The position numbers and the translations under genes were made by a program. Of a stretch of DNA of 64,000 nucleotides, positions 8,131 to 17,573 are shown in pieces (the stretch's first letter is position 1; each line of letters starts with the position of its first letter). Under the pieces are notes generated by a model. The model was not told where the DNA came from, did not search any database, and saw nothing but the letters and a program-made list of their open reading frames with translations. Source of the DNA: Streptomyces griseoloalbus (lineage in GTDB: Bacteria > Actinomycetota > Actinomycetes > Streptomycetales > Streptomycetaceae); assembly GCA_014650015.1 (NCBI GenBank), contig BMUD01000019.1:62001-126000 (forward strand). The letters run 5' to 3'.

Positions 8131-8955
8131 TCAGTCGGTCGTGCCCAGCAGGCCGCGCAGTTCCTCCGGAAGGAGGTCGGTGCAGGACTGGCGGGCCTCC
8201 TGGGTGAGGGCGTCGTTGGTACAGGTGTAGTAGTCGCTGTAGACCAGCTGGGCCGCGAAGGACGCGGCGACCAGGGCGAGTGCCAGGGACGCCGTGACCA
8301 GACCGCTCACCGCGGCGGTGGTCTGCGGGCGGCCCGTCTGCTCGGGTGCCGGGGAGTCCGGGTCCGGTGTGCGGGGCTTGGCACGCAGGGCGCTGACGCC
8401 CCAGTACAGGGCCAGGGCGCCCAGCATCAGCGCGACGTAGGGCCAGCTGAAGAGGGCGAAGAAGAAGGCCCACATGCCGGACAGCAGGGCGAAGCGCGCC
8501 CGGCGCTGGGCCGGGTCCGTCGGGTCCCAGCGCGGGCCGGGGCCCTGGGGCCCGCCCCCCTGCCCCTCCGGGCGGCCCGGGCGCTCGCCGAACCCGCCGG
8601 GGGAGCGGCCGGGCTGCCGGTCGCTCCAGCCCCAGGGGGAGCGACCGCCCTCCCCGCCGGACGGGTGCCTCGGCTGCCAGGGCCGGTCGGGAGTCCCCTC
8701 CGGCGGCGGCGCGAACGGATTGTCGTCCTGGGAGGACTGGGAGCCCTGGGTGTCGGGGGAGCTCCCGGGGTCCTGGGGTCCCCGCGCCCCCTCCGCGCCC
8801 TGGGAGTCACGGCGCCGGCCGTCGCCGCCGCCGCCCCCGCCCTGGGGCGCGTCGGGCGGGGAGGCGGGGCGCTCCCGCAGCAGCATGGCGCCACGCTCCC
8901 CTCCCTGGGCCGACTGCTGGGGGAGCGTGAGGAATCGCGGGCTGCGGTCCGGCAT
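8131..8955 (-). CDS. Membrane protein with long Pro/Gly/Gln-rich N-terminus
   Basis: The 274-residue product has a cytoplasmic low-complexity region (residues about 10-150, rich in Gly, Pro, Arg, Ser and Asp) followed by three hydrophobic segments ([24 protein letters not shown], then [23 protein letters not shown]). The C-terminal domain has two cysteines ([16 protein letters not shown]) that could form a disulfide outside the membrane. The ATG at 8955 is preceded by GGGGAAG, whereas the longer GTG-started form has no ribosome-binding site. The family is a Streptomyces-type conserved membrane protein of unknown function. Confidence 0.75.
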   Translation of the reverse strand: MPDRSPRFLTLPQQSAQGGERGAMLLRERPASPPDAPQGGGGGGDGRRRDSQGAEGARGPQDPGSSPDTQGSQSSQDDNPFAPPPEGTPDRPWQPRHPSGGEGGRSPWGWSDRQPGRSPGGFGERPGRPEGQGGGPQGPGPRWDPTDPAQRRARFALLSGMWAFFFALFSWPYVALMLGALALYWGVSALRAKPRTPDPDSPAPEQTGRPQTTAAVSGLVTASLALALVAASFAAQLVYSDYYTCTNDALTQEARQSCTDLLPEELRGLLGTTD

Positions 8956-9250
8956 CAAGTGAGCGTCTTCCCCTTTATGAAGCACGGCGTGTGTCCGGCG
9001 CGACCGCCTCGCACGACGTTTCGACTACGACTGAGCAGTTGAGCCGGCGCGTTCGTGTCGGCTCTCCGGCCCGGGTCCGTCATCCTGTGAACGCTCGGTG
9101 CGCGGTGCGCGTTCCCACGCGCCCCCGACGTCCCGGATCCGGGCCCGGCCCCGGCCTTCCCGGACCGGCTCTTCCCAGACGCTACCTTCCGGCCATCCCC
9201 CCGTCCCGTGGGGGCCGCCCGGTGTGCCGGTATCGTTGCTGACGGTCGGC

Positions 9251-9299
9251 CGCTTCGTAGGCTTCCCCGTATCCGGGGGCACGAAGCATTCGTATGAAT
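9251..9299 (+). promoter_or_regulatory. Leader hairpin and small palindrome upstream of purN
   Basis: GCTTCGT (9251-9257) pairs with ACGAAGC (9280-9286), enclosing an inner CCCCGTATCCGGGG stem. It is followed at once by CATTC-GTAT-GAATG (9286-9299). The structure lies about 55-100 bases before the purN start in the 399-base gap 8956-9354. It could be an attenuator, an RNA element or an operator for purine control. I do not match it to a known RNA family. Confidence 0.45.
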
Positions 9300-9354
9300 G
9301 TACAAAGCGCTGTGCCGCCGATCGTACAGACGCTCCCCGAGAAAGGGCCCCACC

Positions 9355-9993
9355 GTGGCCGCCAAGCCCGTGGCCGAGCGCGCCAGGCGTCTCGTCGTGC
9401 TGGTCTCCGGATCCGGCACCAATCTGCAGGCGCTCCTCGACGAGATCGCCGCCACCGGCACCGAGGCGTACGGAGCCGAGATCGTGGCCGTCGGCGCGGA
9501 CCGCGAGGGCATCGAGGGGCTGGCCCGCGCCGAGCGCGCCGGGCTGCCGACCTTCGTGTGCAAGGTCAAGGACCACCCGACCCGCGAGGAGTGGGACGCG
9601 GCGCTCGCCGAGGCCGTCGCCGCCCACGAGCCGGACCTCGTGGTGTCCGCCGGATTCATGAAGATCGTGGGGAAGCGGTTCCTCGCGCGCTTCGGCGGGC
9701 GGTTCGTCAACACGCACCCCGCCCTGCTGCCCAGTTTCCCCGGAGCCCACGGTGTGCGGGACGCGCTCGCGTACGGCGCCAAGGTCACCGGCTGCACCGT
9801 CCACTTCGTCGACGACGGCGTCGACACCGGGCCGATCATCGCGCAGGGCGTGGTGGAGGTCCGGGACGAGGACGACGAGAGCGCTCTGCACGAGCGCATC
9901 AAGGAAGTCGAGCGAAGGCTGCTCGTCGAGGTCGTGGGGCGGCTCGCCCGCAACGGCTATCGCATTGAGGGACGAAAGGTAGTTATCCAGTGA
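9355..9993 (+). CDS. purN: Phosphoribosylglycinamide formyltransferase
   Basis: GAR transformylase catalyses the third step of de novo purine synthesis, transferring formyl from 10-formyl-tetrahydrofolate to glycinamide ribonucleotide. The 212-residue protein shows the phosphate-binding motif [13 protein letters not shown] near residue 20, the catalytic Asn-His pair in [10 protein letters not shown], and the [15 protein letters not shown] signature with the catalytic Asp. The GTG at 9355 follows GAAAGGG. The longer frame upstream lacks a ribosome-binding site and family similarity. It overlaps purH by 4 bases. Confidence 0.97.
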   Translation: MAAKPVAERARRLVVLVSGSGTNLQALLDEIAATGTEAYGAEIVAVGADREGIEGLARAERAGLPTFVCKVKDHPTREEWDAALAEAVAAHEPDLVVSAGFMKIVGKRFLARFGGRFVNTHPALLPSFPGAHGVRDALAYGAKVTGCTVHFVDDGVDTGPIIAQGVVEVRDEDDESALHERIKEVERRLLVEVVGRLARNGYRIEGRKVVIQ

Positions 9994-11552
9994 CCGCCGA
10001 GAGCAACAAGCGGGCCATCCGACGGGCGCTCGTCAGCGTCTACGACAAGACCGGCCTCGAGGACCTCGCGCGCGGCCTGCACGAGGCCGGCGTGGAGCTC
10101 GTCTCCACCGGGTCCACCGCCGCGAGGATCGCCTCCGCGGGCGTCCCCGTCACCAAGGTCGAGGAGCTCACCGGCTTCCCCGAGTGCCTGGACGGCCGCG
10201 TCAAGACCCTGCACCCGAAGGTCCACGCCGGCATCCTCGCCGACCTGCGCCTGGAGGACCACCAGCGGCAGCTCGCCGAGCTGGGCGTGGAGCCCTTCGA
10301 CCTCGTCGTCGTCAACCTCTACCCGTTCCGCGAGACCGTCGCCTCCGGCGCCACGCCCGACGAGTGCGTGGAGCAGATCGACATCGGTGGCCCGTCCATG
10401 GTGCGCGCCGCCGCCAAGAATCACCCCTCCGTCGCGGTCGTCACCAGCCCCGCCCGCTACGGCGACGTCCTCGCCGCGGTCGAGGACGGCGGCTTCGACC
10501 TCGCCACCCGCAAGCGGCTCGCCGCCGAGGCCTTCCAGCACACGGCCGCGTACGACGTCGCCGTCGCCTCCTGGTTCGCCTCCGAGTACGCCCCCGTCGA
10601 CGAGTCGCGGTTCCCCGACTTCCTCGGCGCCACCTGGGAGCGCAAGAGCACCCTGCGCTACGGCGAGAACCCGCACCAGCCCGCCGCGCTGTACGTCTCG
10701 GGCACCGGCGGCCTCGCGGAGGCGGAGCAGCTGCACGGCAAGGAGATGTCGTACAACAACTACACGGACACGGACGCCGCCCTGCGTGCCGCCTACGACC
10801 ACGACGCCCCGGCCGTGGCGATCATCAAGCACGCCAACCCGTGCGGTATCGCCGTCGGCGCGGACGTCGCCGAGGCGCACCGCAAGGCGCACGCCTGTGA
10901 CCCGCTGTCGGCGTTCGGCGGCGTGATCGCGGTGAACCGCCCGGTGTCCAAGGAGATGGCCGAGCAGGTCGCTGAGATCTTCACCGAGGTCATCGTCGCG
11001 CCGGACTACGAGGAGGGCGCGCTCGAAGCCCTCACCAAGAAGAAGAACATCCGCGTCCTGCGCGCTCCCGAGGCCCCGGCCGCCCCGGTCGAGGTGAAGC
11101 CGATCGACGGCGGTGCCCTCCTCCAGGTCACCGACCGCCTCCAGGCCGAGGGCGACGACCCGGCCACCTGGACCCTGGCCACCGGCGAGGCCCTCTCCGA
11201 GGCGGAGCTGGCCGATCTCGCCTTCGCCTGGAAGGCCTGCCGCGCGGTGAAGTCCAACGCGATCCTGCTCGCCAAGGACGGCGCCTCCGTCGGCGTCGGC
11301 ATGGGTCAGGTCAACCGCGTCGACTCCGCGAAGCTGGCGGTGGAGCGGGCGGGCGCCGAGCGCGCGGCCGGTTCCTACGCCGCCTCCGACGCGTTCTTCC
11401 CCTTCCCCGACGGCCTGGAGATCCTCACCGAGGCCGGTGTGAAGGCCGTGGTCCAGCCCGGCGGTTCGGTCCGCGACGAACTGGTCGTCGAGGCCGCGAA
11501 GAAGGCGGGCGTGACGATGTACTTCACGGGAACCCGTCACTTCTTCCACTGA
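9990..11552 (+). CDS. purH: Bifunctional AICAR formyltransferase / IMP cyclohydrolase
   Basis: This enzyme performs the last two steps of IMP synthesis. The N-terminal ~200 residues form the MGS-like IMP cyclohydrolase ([24 protein letters not shown], with the substrate loop around [19 protein letters not shown]). The C-terminal domain is the AICAR transformylase with the KHANPCG catalytic motif near residue 275. Length is 520 residues, standard for the family. The GTG start overlaps the purN stop (GTGA), showing translational coupling. A 16-bp hairpin follows. Confidence 0.98.
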   Translation: MTAESNKRAIRRALVSVYDKTGLEDLARGLHEAGVELVSTGSTAARIASAGVPVTKVEELTGFPECLDGRVKTLHPKVHAGILADLRLEDHQRQLAELGVEPFDLVVVNLYPFRETVASGATPDECVEQIDIGGPSMVRAAAKNHPSVAVVTSPARYGDVLAAVEDGGFDLATRKRLAAEAFQHTAAYDVAVASWFASEYAPVDESRFPDFLGATWERKSTLRYGENPHQPAALYVSGTGGLAEAEQLHGKEMSYNNYTDTDAALRAAYDHDAPAVAIIKHANPCGIAVGADVAEAHRKAHACDPLSAFGGVIAVNRPVSKEMAEQVAEIFTEVIVAPDYEEGALEALTKKKNIRVLRAPEAPAAPVEVKPIDGGALLQVTDRLQAEGDDPATWTLATGEALSEAELADLAFAWKACRAVKSNAILLAKDGASVGVGMGQVNRVDSAKLAVERAGAERAAGSYAASDAFFPFPDGLEILTEAGVKAVVQPGGSVRDELVVEAAKKAGVTMYFTGTRHFFH

Positions 11553-11558
11553 CGGCCC

Positions 11559-11594
11559 GTGCGTCCGGCCGCCCGCGCGGGCGGCCGGACGCAC
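11559..11594. terminator. Bidirectional terminator between purH and the ALF-repeat gene
   Basis: A perfect 16-bp stem (GTGCGTCCGGCCGCCC / GGGCGGCCGGACGCAC) with a GCGC tetraloop. It sits 7 bases after the purH stop and 6 bases after the stop of the convergent gene, so it serves both. Confidence 0.9.
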
Positions 11595-11600
11595 GATCCC

Positions 11601-12350
11601 CTAGGCGTCGACCTCGTACCGGCCGACCTCCAGGAAGTACCGCAGTTCCTCGGGCGTACCGTCGATGACCTCCTCGGCCGCCGCGCGGAGCGCGTCGCTG
11701 ATAGCGGGGTCGGCCAGCAGCCGCGCGACGGCGACGCGGTCGTCCTCGGCCTGCGCGAGGCGGTAGCCGGTTTCGAGGAAGGCGCGGGCGGTCTCCGGGG
11801 TGGGTGCGTCGAGGATCGCGTTGATTTCCCGGGTGACGCGCTTACCGGCGTAGGGCTTGGCGAGGATTGTGGTGATGGCGACGCGGTCGTCCTCGAACTG
11901 GGCGAGGCGGTAGCCGGTTTCGAGGAAGGCGCGGGCGGTCTCCGGGGTGGGTGCGTCGAGGATCGCGTTGATTTCCCGGGTGACGCGCTTACCGGCGTAG
12001 GGCTTGGCGAGGATCGTGGTGATGGCGACGAGGTCGTCCTCGAACTGCGCGAGGCGGTAGCCGGTCTTCAGGAAGGCGCGCATGTCCTCCACCGTGCCGT
12101 CGAGGGCTTCGTTGGCCTCCCGGGTGACGCCCTTGCCGGAGTCCGGATCGGCCAGGACGCGGGCGATGGCGAAGCGGAGCTCCTCCTCCGACATCTCGTC
12201 CACCGGCGTGCCGGGGTCCTCCGTGCCCGATGCCGCCGGCACGGTGACGGACGTCGGGGCCGTCTCCGTCGCGAAGGCGGGGGTGGTGAGAAGGAGGGCG
12301 GGTGCCAGAGCCGTGGTGGCGACCAGCAGTGCACCGCGGGACAGTCTCAT
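11601..12350 (-). CDS. Secreted ALF-repeat protein
   Basis: The 249-residue product has a signal peptide (MRLSRGALLVATTALAPALLLTTPAFA), a short Thr/Pro-rich linker and four tandem 49-residue helical repeats. Each begins with a [VF]AI..[IV]LA.P motif and contains ALD/ILD...TGYRLAQ.EDD, which matches the short ALF repeats described from Streptomyces secreted proteins. Repeats two and three are almost identical. The ATG at 12350 has an AGG seven bases upstream; the longer frame lacks a ribosome-binding site. The function of ALF repeats is unknown. It is probably exported and binds a ligand or partner through the repeat solenoid. Confidence 0.82.
   Translation of the reverse strand: MRLSRGALLVATTALAPALLLTTPAFATETAPTSVTVPAASGTEDPGTPVDEMSEEELRFAIARVLADPDSGKGVTREANEALDGTVEDMRAFLKTGYRLAQFEDDLVAITTILAKPYAGKRVTREINAILDAPTPETARAFLETGYRLAQFEDDRVAITTILAKPYAGKRVTREINAILDAPTPETARAFLETGYRLAQAEDDRVAVARLLADPAISDALRAAAEEVIDGTPEELRYFLEVGRYEVDA
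11761..12054. repeat. 147-bp tandem duplication inside the ALF-repeat gene
   Basis: Two consecutive 147-bp units (11761-11907 and 11908-12054) are nearly identical in DNA, differing at only a few bases. The flanking repeats are much more diverged. Preserved synonymous positions imply a recent duplication. Confidence 0.88.
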
Positions 12351-12498
12351 ACGTGAACCTGCCTTGTGAGTAGGGGTTTTCACGGCGGCGGCCGAGGCGG
12401 TCGCCGCTTCGAACATCCTTTCACTTCCCCGGGTCGGAGATCACTGCCGGATCCGGGCAGATCCGACGCCGCTTCCTTGCCGGTGCGGACCGTCGAGG

Positions 12499-14283
12499 TC
12501 ACGTGGGACCGCGCAGCGCCGCCCAGGTCTTGGCGCCCACGTCGCCGTCGACGTCCAGCCCCTGGTCGCTCTGGAACCGCCTGACCGCCGACATGGTGTC
12601 CTTGCCGAACTGGCCGTCGACGCCCGAACGGCCGACGCCGTACCCCCGCTCGGTGAGCATGCACTGCACCTGGACCACGCGTTTGCCGCTGTCGCCGTAG
12701 ACGGTGAGCCGGCTACCGGAGTAGTACGTGCACTGGGAGTTCCAGGGCGGAGTGGCGGTCCTGGTCGCCGACTCGGTGGGGGTGGGGGCCGGTGGACGGC
12801 CTTCGCCGCCCGATGAACCGGCGGTGCCCGGATCGTCGTCCCCGTCGCCCGCACCACCACCCGAACCCCCGGCCGCCTCACGGGGCTTCGCGTCGGCGCC
12901 CTCCTCCTCCGCCTTGCCGTCCTCGTCCTCACCCTGCTTCTCCTGCTCCGCCGCGCCGCCGGACGGCGAGGCGGACGGAACCGGCAGCAGCGAGGCGGCG
13001 TCGTCGTCGGCGGTGCTGCCGCCGGACGCCGCGGGGGAGGCGGAGGGCACGCGGTCGAGCGGCGGGCGGGTGAGCAGATAGGCGCCGACCGCCACGGCGC
13101 ACACGGCGAGACCCGTGGCGACGGCGAAGTAGGGCTTGCGCCACCACCGGTGCCCGCGCTCGGTCACCGTCGGAGCCCCGTACGCGCCCGGTGGCGTCGC
13201 CGGTCCGAACCCGGACCCGGACCCGGGAACGGACCCGGGGCCGGGAACGGGCGCGGCGACCCGCTCGGTCGGCGTCCGTGAGGGGCCGGCCCGTCCGGCG
13301 GAGACGTTCTCCAGCGCGCCGTACGCCTGCTGCCGGGTCAGCAGGCGGGCGCCCAGCGGCTCCTGCCAGGTGGGGACGCCGCGGCACTGCCCCGCCGCCG
13401 TGGCCGCCTCCACCAGCTGCCGCGGCGTGGGCCGGCCGACGGGGTCCTTGGCGAGACAGGCGGACAGCAACGCGGTCAATCCGTCGTCGGCGGCGGCGAG
13501 TGCCGCCATGACCTCCGGGTTCGGCTCCTCGAACGCGACGCGGTGCATCACGTCCACGCCGGTCCCGTCGCCGAACGGCGCGTTCCCGGTGGCGGCGTAG
13601 ACGAGTGTGCCGGCGAGCGAGAACACGTCGGAGGCGGCGTCGCAGCGGCCCTCGCGCAGGTACTCGGGGGACATGTAGGCGGGCGTGCCGACCCGCGCAC
13701 CGGTCGTGGTGATCGCGCTGCTGTCCACCGCCCGCGAGATACCGAAGTCGATGACCTGGACGCCGTGCAGCGTGAGGATCACGTTGGACGGTTTGAGATC
13801 CCGGTGGATGATCCCGGCGTCGGACAACGCCGACAGGGCCTGCCCGAGCTCGCCGACGAGCCACCACACCCCGGTCGCGTCCAGCGTGCCGCAGCCGCGG
13901 ACGGCGTCGGCGAGGTTGAGGCCGGGGAGGTACTGCGTGGCCATCCACAGCAGCGAGTCCGCGAACCCGGTGCCGAGCAGCCGCGGCGCGTACGGCCCCC
14001 GGACCCGGCCGTGGACGGCGGCCTCCCGCTCGAACCGCCGCCGGAACTCGGGATCCTCCGCGTACTCGGGCCGGATCACCTTCACCGCGGCGAGTCCCGG
14101 GCGGTCGTCGGCGGGCCGGGCCAGATAGACCCGGCCCATACCGCCGCTCCCGAGCCGCCCGAGCGGCACGTACGGCCCGATCCTCGCGGGATCCCCGGGC
14201 TGCAGCGGTGCGGCACCGGCTTGCCGCACGGCGGCTTCGCCGGACGCCGACGGGTACGGCGGCCCGGGCCGCTGGTCTGTCAT
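12499..14283 (-). CDS. Receptor-type Ser/Thr protein kinase with peptidoglycan-binding ectodomain
   Basis: A 594-residue Hanks-type kinase. The kinase domain covers about residues 35-300: GSGGMGRVYLA glycine loop, AAVKVI lysine, HRDLKPSN catalytic loop, IDFGIS, and the SPEYL activation-segment end. A Pro/Gly-rich juxtamembrane region, one transmembrane helix (YFAVATGLAVCAVAVGAYLL) and a long Ser/Glu/Gly-rich outer linker follow. The last ~75 residues are a PG_binding_1 domain (VVQVQCMLTERGYGVGRSGVDG). All catalytic residues are present. The ATG follows GGGGGA. It likely senses cell-wall fragments or is localised by the wall. Confidence 0.95.
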   Translation of the reverse strand: MTDQRPGPPYPSASGEAAVRQAGAAPLQPGDPARIGPYVPLGRLGSGGMGRVYLARPADDRPGLAAVKVIRPEYAEDPEFRRRFEREAAVHGRVRGPYAPRLLGTGFADSLLWMATQYLPGLNLADAVRGCGTLDATGVWWLVGELGQALSALSDAGIIHRDLKPSNVILTLHGVQVIDFGISRAVDSSAITTTGARVGTPAYMSPEYLREGRCDAASDVFSLAGTLVYAATGNAPFGDGTGVDVMHRVAFEEPNPEVMAALAAADDGLTALLSACLAKDPVGRPTPRQLVEAATAAGQCRGVPTWQEPLGARLLTRQQAYGALENVSAGRAGPSRTPTERVAAPVPGPGSVPGSGSGFGPATPPGAYGAPTVTERGHRWWRKPYFAVATGLAVCAVAVGAYLLTRPPLDRVPSASPAASGGSTADDDAASLLPVPSASPSGGAAEQEKQGEDEDGKAEEEGADAKPREAAGGSGGGAGDGDDDPGTAGSSGGEGRPPAPTPTESATRTATPPWNSQCTYYSGSRLTVYGDSGKRVVQVQCMLTERGYGVGRSGVDGQFGKDTMSAVRRFQSDQGLDVDGDVGAKTWAALRGPT

Positions 14284-14683
14284 GAATGAGTCCCCCGACT
14301 GTCCTTACGTCCATAAAGTGACGGTGTGTCACTCCGGCTGACGGGAGGTTACCGTCTCGCGGGCGGGGGAGTGGCCCGGAGTCACGGACGAGTGCGGGCC
14401 GCGATCCCTCTGACGAGGTCCCGCGGCCCGGCCCTGCGCGATCTTCAGCTCCCGCTCGTGGTCTCCTCGTCGTGGTCCCGCCGGTCACCGTGTGCCGCCG
14501 GGCAGGCCGGCCGCGGCGCTTCGTACGACGGCGGCACGACAACGACGCTGTACGGGGGAGTCGTCCCCCCTCCCCCGATGTCTCGGGGTCGACTTTCCCC
14601 AGTCCAACGGGGGAGGGGGTAAGGGACGCCTTGGTGAAGCGGCGACGCTTCGGTGCGGTACGCCGAGTCCCGGGGGCGGGCTG
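14284..14683. other. Intergenic region upstream of the kinase
   Basis: A 400-base stretch that holds the kinase promoter and, at 14566-14619, the terminator of the next minus-strand gene. The central part has no frame with good codon bias. A few AT-rich bases near 14300-14325 could be the kinase promoter. Confidence 0.5.
14566..14619 (-). terminator. Nested hairpin after the four-helix membrane protein gene
   Basis: Outer arms CCCCCTCCCCCG (14566-14577) and CGGGGGAGGGGG (14608-14619) pair perfectly. The loop contains a smaller GGGG...CCCC stem. It lies 65 bases past the stop of the minus-strand gene. Confidence 0.65.
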
Positions 14684-15274
14684 TCAGTACCGCGGTCGCC
14701 TGAACCACTCGGCGCTGGTCCGCTTCGCCGCGAAGATGATCACCAGGACCGACACGATCATGATGAGCAGTCCCAGGCCGTAGAGCGCCAGCGAGAAGAT
14801 GCCGCTGACGATCGCGAACGAGGCGTACACGATGGAGCAGACACGGACGCCGTTGCCGCCCTTGGCGTACTGCAGCAGCAGCACCAGGCCGAGTATCGCG
14901 AAGACGGCGGCCAGGCCCAGGAAGAAGACGACGACGCCCTTGCCCAGGTCGGCGTAGCGCTCGGCCTCGGCGTCCCCGGTGATGCCGGCCTCCAGCATCG
15001 TCTCGTCCCACTCGGACAGCGCCTTGACGTACGCGCCCGCGATGATGACGTGGGCCACGGCGATCACGGCGAGCAGGATCTGCGCGGCGCGGGTGAGGCC
15101 CGGCATCTGGGTGGGGACGTAACCGCCGCCGTACGGCTGGGACACCGGCGGGGCCGCGGGGTAGCCGTAGCCCTGCTGCGGGGCGCCGGGCTGCTGGGGG
15201 TAGCCGTAGCCGGGTCCGGCCGGGGGCTGCTGGGGCGGCTGCCCGTAAGGGTTGTTCGGGTCGCCGAAACTCAT
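14684..15274 (-). CDS. Conserved four-helix membrane protein with Pro/Gly/Tyr-rich N-terminus
   Basis: The 196-residue protein starts with a cytoplasmic PQQ/GYGYP-type disordered tail of about 55 residues, followed by four transmembrane helices ([61 protein letters not shown] and [15 protein letters not shown]). Such Pro/Tyr/Gly tails followed by four helices are common in Streptomyces membrane proteins of unknown function. The ATG is clear. It is divergent from folD across 293 bases. Confidence 0.85.
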   Translation of the reverse strand: MSFGDPNNPYGQPPQQPPAGPGYGYPQQPGAPQQGYGYPAAPPVSQPYGGGYVPTQMPGLTRAAQILLAVIAVAHVIIAGAYVKALSEWDETMLEAGITGDAEAERYADLGKGVVVFFLGLAAVFAILGLVLLLQYAKGGNGVRVCSIVYASFAIVSGIFSLALYGLGLLIMIVSVLVIIFAAKRTSAEWFRRPRY

Positions 15275-15567
15275 GGCGGTTCTTCCTCCGTTTGTGCTTC
15301 AGGTGCGGGGACGACGCGAGGCACGGCGCGGAGGAAGTTCTACAGATGCGGTCCGTCCCCCCGGTTCTGCCCGCGGCACTGTGCCGCTCATCGTTCTTTA
15401 CCGTTCTGTTGCTTGTCCAGCCGTACGCCGTATGTGTTGTGCAAGTGCAACATCACCGATCTTGGCCGGATGCGGGGGAAGAGGATCGGCTGTGGCGGCG
15501 GGCGCCGCGGTCGCCCGGAATGCGGGCGGATTGGAACCGGGGCCCGGTCATCCGCGAGGATGGGGCC
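15275..15567. promoter_or_regulatory. Divergent promoter region between the membrane protein and folD
   Basis: A lower-GC region (15385-15470) with an imperfect palindrome GTTG-TGCAAGTG-CAAC at 15436-15451, which on the other strand reads as a TTGCAC direct repeat. This is a candidate operator. No coding frame is convincing. Confidence 0.4.
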
Positions 15568-16422
15568 ATGACCGCCCAGATTCTCGATGGCAAGGCCACC
15601 GCAGCAGAGATCAAGACCGATCTGACCGCCCGCGTGGCGGCGCTGAAGGAGAAGGGCGTCACGCCCGGCCTCGGCACGATCCTCGTGGGGGAGGACCCCG
15701 GCAGCCAGAAATACGTCGCCGGAAAGCACCGTGACTGTGCCCAGGTGGGCATCGCCTCCATCCAGCGCGAACTGCGGGGCAGCGCCACGCAGGAGGAGAT
15801 CGAGGCAGTCGTCCGGGAGCTGAACGAGGACCCCGCCTGCACCGGCTACATCGTCCAGCTGCCGCTGCCCAAGGGCATCGACGAGAACCGCATCCTCGAA
15901 CTGATGGACCCGGAGAAGGACGCCGACGGTCTGCACCCGATGAACCTCGGCCGCCTCGTCCTCAACGAGCCCGCCCCGCTGCCCTGCACCCCGAACGGCA
16001 TCATCACCCTGCTGCGCCGCCACGGCGTGGAGATCAAGGGCGCCGAGGTCGTGGTCGTCGGCCGCGGCGTGACCATCGGCCGCCCGATGCCGCTGCTGCT
16101 GACCCGGCGCAGCGAGAACGCCACCGTGACCCAGTGCCACACCGGCACCCGCGATCTGTCGGCCCACCTCAGGCGCGCGGACATCATCGTCGCCGCCGCC
16201 GGTTCGGCCCACCTGATCCGTCCCGAGGACGTCAAGCCGGGCGCGGCCGTCCTCGACGTCGGCGTCTCCCGCAGCGCCGAGGGCAAGATCGTGGGCGACG
16301 TCCACCCGGGCGTGGCCGAGGTGGCCGGCTGGGTCGCCCCGAACCCCGGCGGTGTCGGCCCGATGACCCGGGCCCAGCTGCTGGTCAACGTGGTCGAGGC
16401 GGCGGAGCGCAGTGTCGGCTGA
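15568..16422 (+). CDS. folD: Bifunctional methylenetetrahydrofolate dehydrogenase / methenyltetrahydrofolate cyclohydrolase
   Basis: FolD interconverts 5,10-methylene-THF, 5,10-methenyl-THF and 10-formyl-THF, the last being the formyl donor for PurN and PurH. The 284-residue protein shows the folate-site Lys in YVAGKHRDC, the QLPLPKGID motif, the KDADGLHP loop and the NAD(P)-binding [11 protein letters not shown]. The ATG at 15568 is preceded by GAGGATGGGG; the longer frame is not supported. It overlaps the downstream DUF3017 gene by 11 bases. Confidence 0.98.
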   Translation: MTAQILDGKATAAEIKTDLTARVAALKEKGVTPGLGTILVGEDPGSQKYVAGKHRDCAQVGIASIQRELRGSATQEEIEAVVRELNEDPACTGYIVQLPLPKGIDENRILELMDPEKDADGLHPMNLGRLVLNEPAPLPCTPNGIITLLRRHGVEIKGAEVVVVGRGVTIGRPMPLLLTRRSENATVTQCHTGTRDLSAHLRRADIIVAAAGSAHLIRPEDVKPGAAVLDVGVSRSAEGKIVGDVHPGVAEVAGWVAPNPGGVGPMTRAQLLVNVVEAAERSVG

Positions 16423-16909
16423 GCGGAACTCCCCGGACGCCGCCGGGGCGCGGGAACGGGACGAGGACCTCACGGTCCGCGATCCCGTCAGCGCGCCCGA
16501 CGCCGAGGGCGTGCCGCGGCGCACCACCCGCCGGTTCCCGCTGTTCACCAGGGACACCGCGCGCCCCGAGGGCGGCGGCAGGGCGGCGTCCGGTGACGCC
16601 CCCGCGCCCGCCCGCCAGTGGCCGATCCTCGCCGTGCTGCTCACGGTCGGACTGGGGCTGCTGCTGACCGCGCTGGATCTGTTCCGGCTCGGCACGCTGC
16701 TGATCGGCGTGGCCCTGCTGGCCGGGGCCGTGCTGCGCTGGCTCGTGCCGGACGTCGGCATGCTCGCGGTCCGCTCCCGCTTCACGGACATCGTCACCTA
16801 CGGCGGGCTGGGCCTGGCGATCGCGCTGCTGGCGCTGATGGTGCAGCCGCATCCGTGGCTGGAGATCCCGTTCCTGAAGGACACGCTGCACTTCACGGTC
16901 AGCGCCTAG
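16412..16909 (+). CDS. DUF3017 family membrane protein
   Basis: A 165-residue protein with a hydrophilic N-terminal half and three transmembrane helices ([39 protein letters not shown] and [19 protein letters not shown]). It matches DUF3017, a small actinobacterial membrane family that regularly sits after folD. The GTG start lies inside the last codons of folD, so the two are probably cotranscribed and coupled. Its role is unknown. A tandem repeat and a strong terminator follow. Confidence 0.9.
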   Translation: MSAERNSPDAAGARERDEDLTVRDPVSAPDAEGVPRRTTRRFPLFTRDTARPEGGGRAASGDAPAPARQWPILAVLLTVGLGLLLTALDLFRLGTLLIGVALLAGAVLRWLVPDVGMLAVRSRFTDIVTYGGLGLAIALLALMVQPHPWLEIPFLKDTLHFTVSA

Positions 16910-16924
16910 CCGGAAGCGATCGCC

Positions 16925-17027
16925 GCGAACGGCGGACCGCTCGCGAACGGTGGACCGCCCGCGAAGGGTGGACCGCCCGCGAAGGGTGGACCGCCCGCGA
17001 TGGGTGGACGCCGCGAACGGCGGACCC
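16925..17027. repeat. 18-bp tandem repeat array after the DUF3017 gene
   Basis: Units GCGAACGGTGGACCGCCC with small changes begin at 16925, 16943, 16961 and 16979, with shortened units at 16997 and 17013. Two of them are identical. The array lies between the stop codon and the terminator hairpin. Confidence 0.85.
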
Positions 17028-17033
17028 GGCGAA

Positions 17034-17073
17034 CGGCGGCCCGTCCACACCCCCGTGAGAGGACGGGCCGCCG
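17034..17073 (+). terminator. Terminator of the folD operon
   Basis: Perfect 13-bp stem CGGCGGCCCGTCC / GGACGGGCCGCCG with a 14-nt loop, about 125 bases after the DUF3017 stop. Confidence 0.8.
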
Positions 17074-17573
17074 CCGGGATCAACACTCCTGCACGGCGAA
17101 GCGCCTGTTCAACGGCTGCCCGGCCGCTGTGGCACGGAAGTGACCGTTCCGCTACGTCCCACGGAATCCCCGTACAGCCTCGCGATGTGTCAGCCGTGAG
17201 GCGGGAGTGCCGTCCGGTGCCCAAGTAATCGTCCATGTGGTCGGTCTGTGTCGATGTATTGACAAGTTCGCGGAAGTACGACGAAGTGGTGGTACTACAG
17301 GGCTAGCGTGAACAATTGGGGCGGCCCGGGACGCCCTGTTCGCTTGCTCCGGGTTCCGTTCGGTCGAGGGGGTGACCGATGGGACACTGGGCCGCAAGCG
17401 ATGAGGCGTGCGAGGGTGCACGCCCGCAGCCCTGATGCTCCTGTGCGCCCCCACCCCGGGAACTGGGACCCCGCCTGGCAGCATCCCTGTGGGTAGCCAG
17501 AACGGGGACTCGGCAGAGGGCACCATGCGCGAGGGAAGAACCAGCACGAACCGGGGGGAAGAGGGGGGAAGCA
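17074..17573. other. Upstream region of the XRE/DUF2690 gene
   Basis: 500 bases with no convincing gene. A lower-GC patch at 17225-17310 contains TTGACA at 17259-17264, but I cannot assign a good -10 box at normal spacing. The gene's ribosome-binding site (GGGGGGAAG) is at the end. Confidence 0.5.

Noticed and set aside
16925-17027. CRISPR-like array
   Set aside because: Units are contiguous 18-mers without unique spacers and there are no cas genes. It is a plain tandem repeat.
16950-17228. ORF encoding MDRPRRVDRPRRVDRPRW-type repeats
   Set aside because: It is only the translation of the 18-bp tandem array and continues through the terminator hairpin, with no ribosome-binding site.
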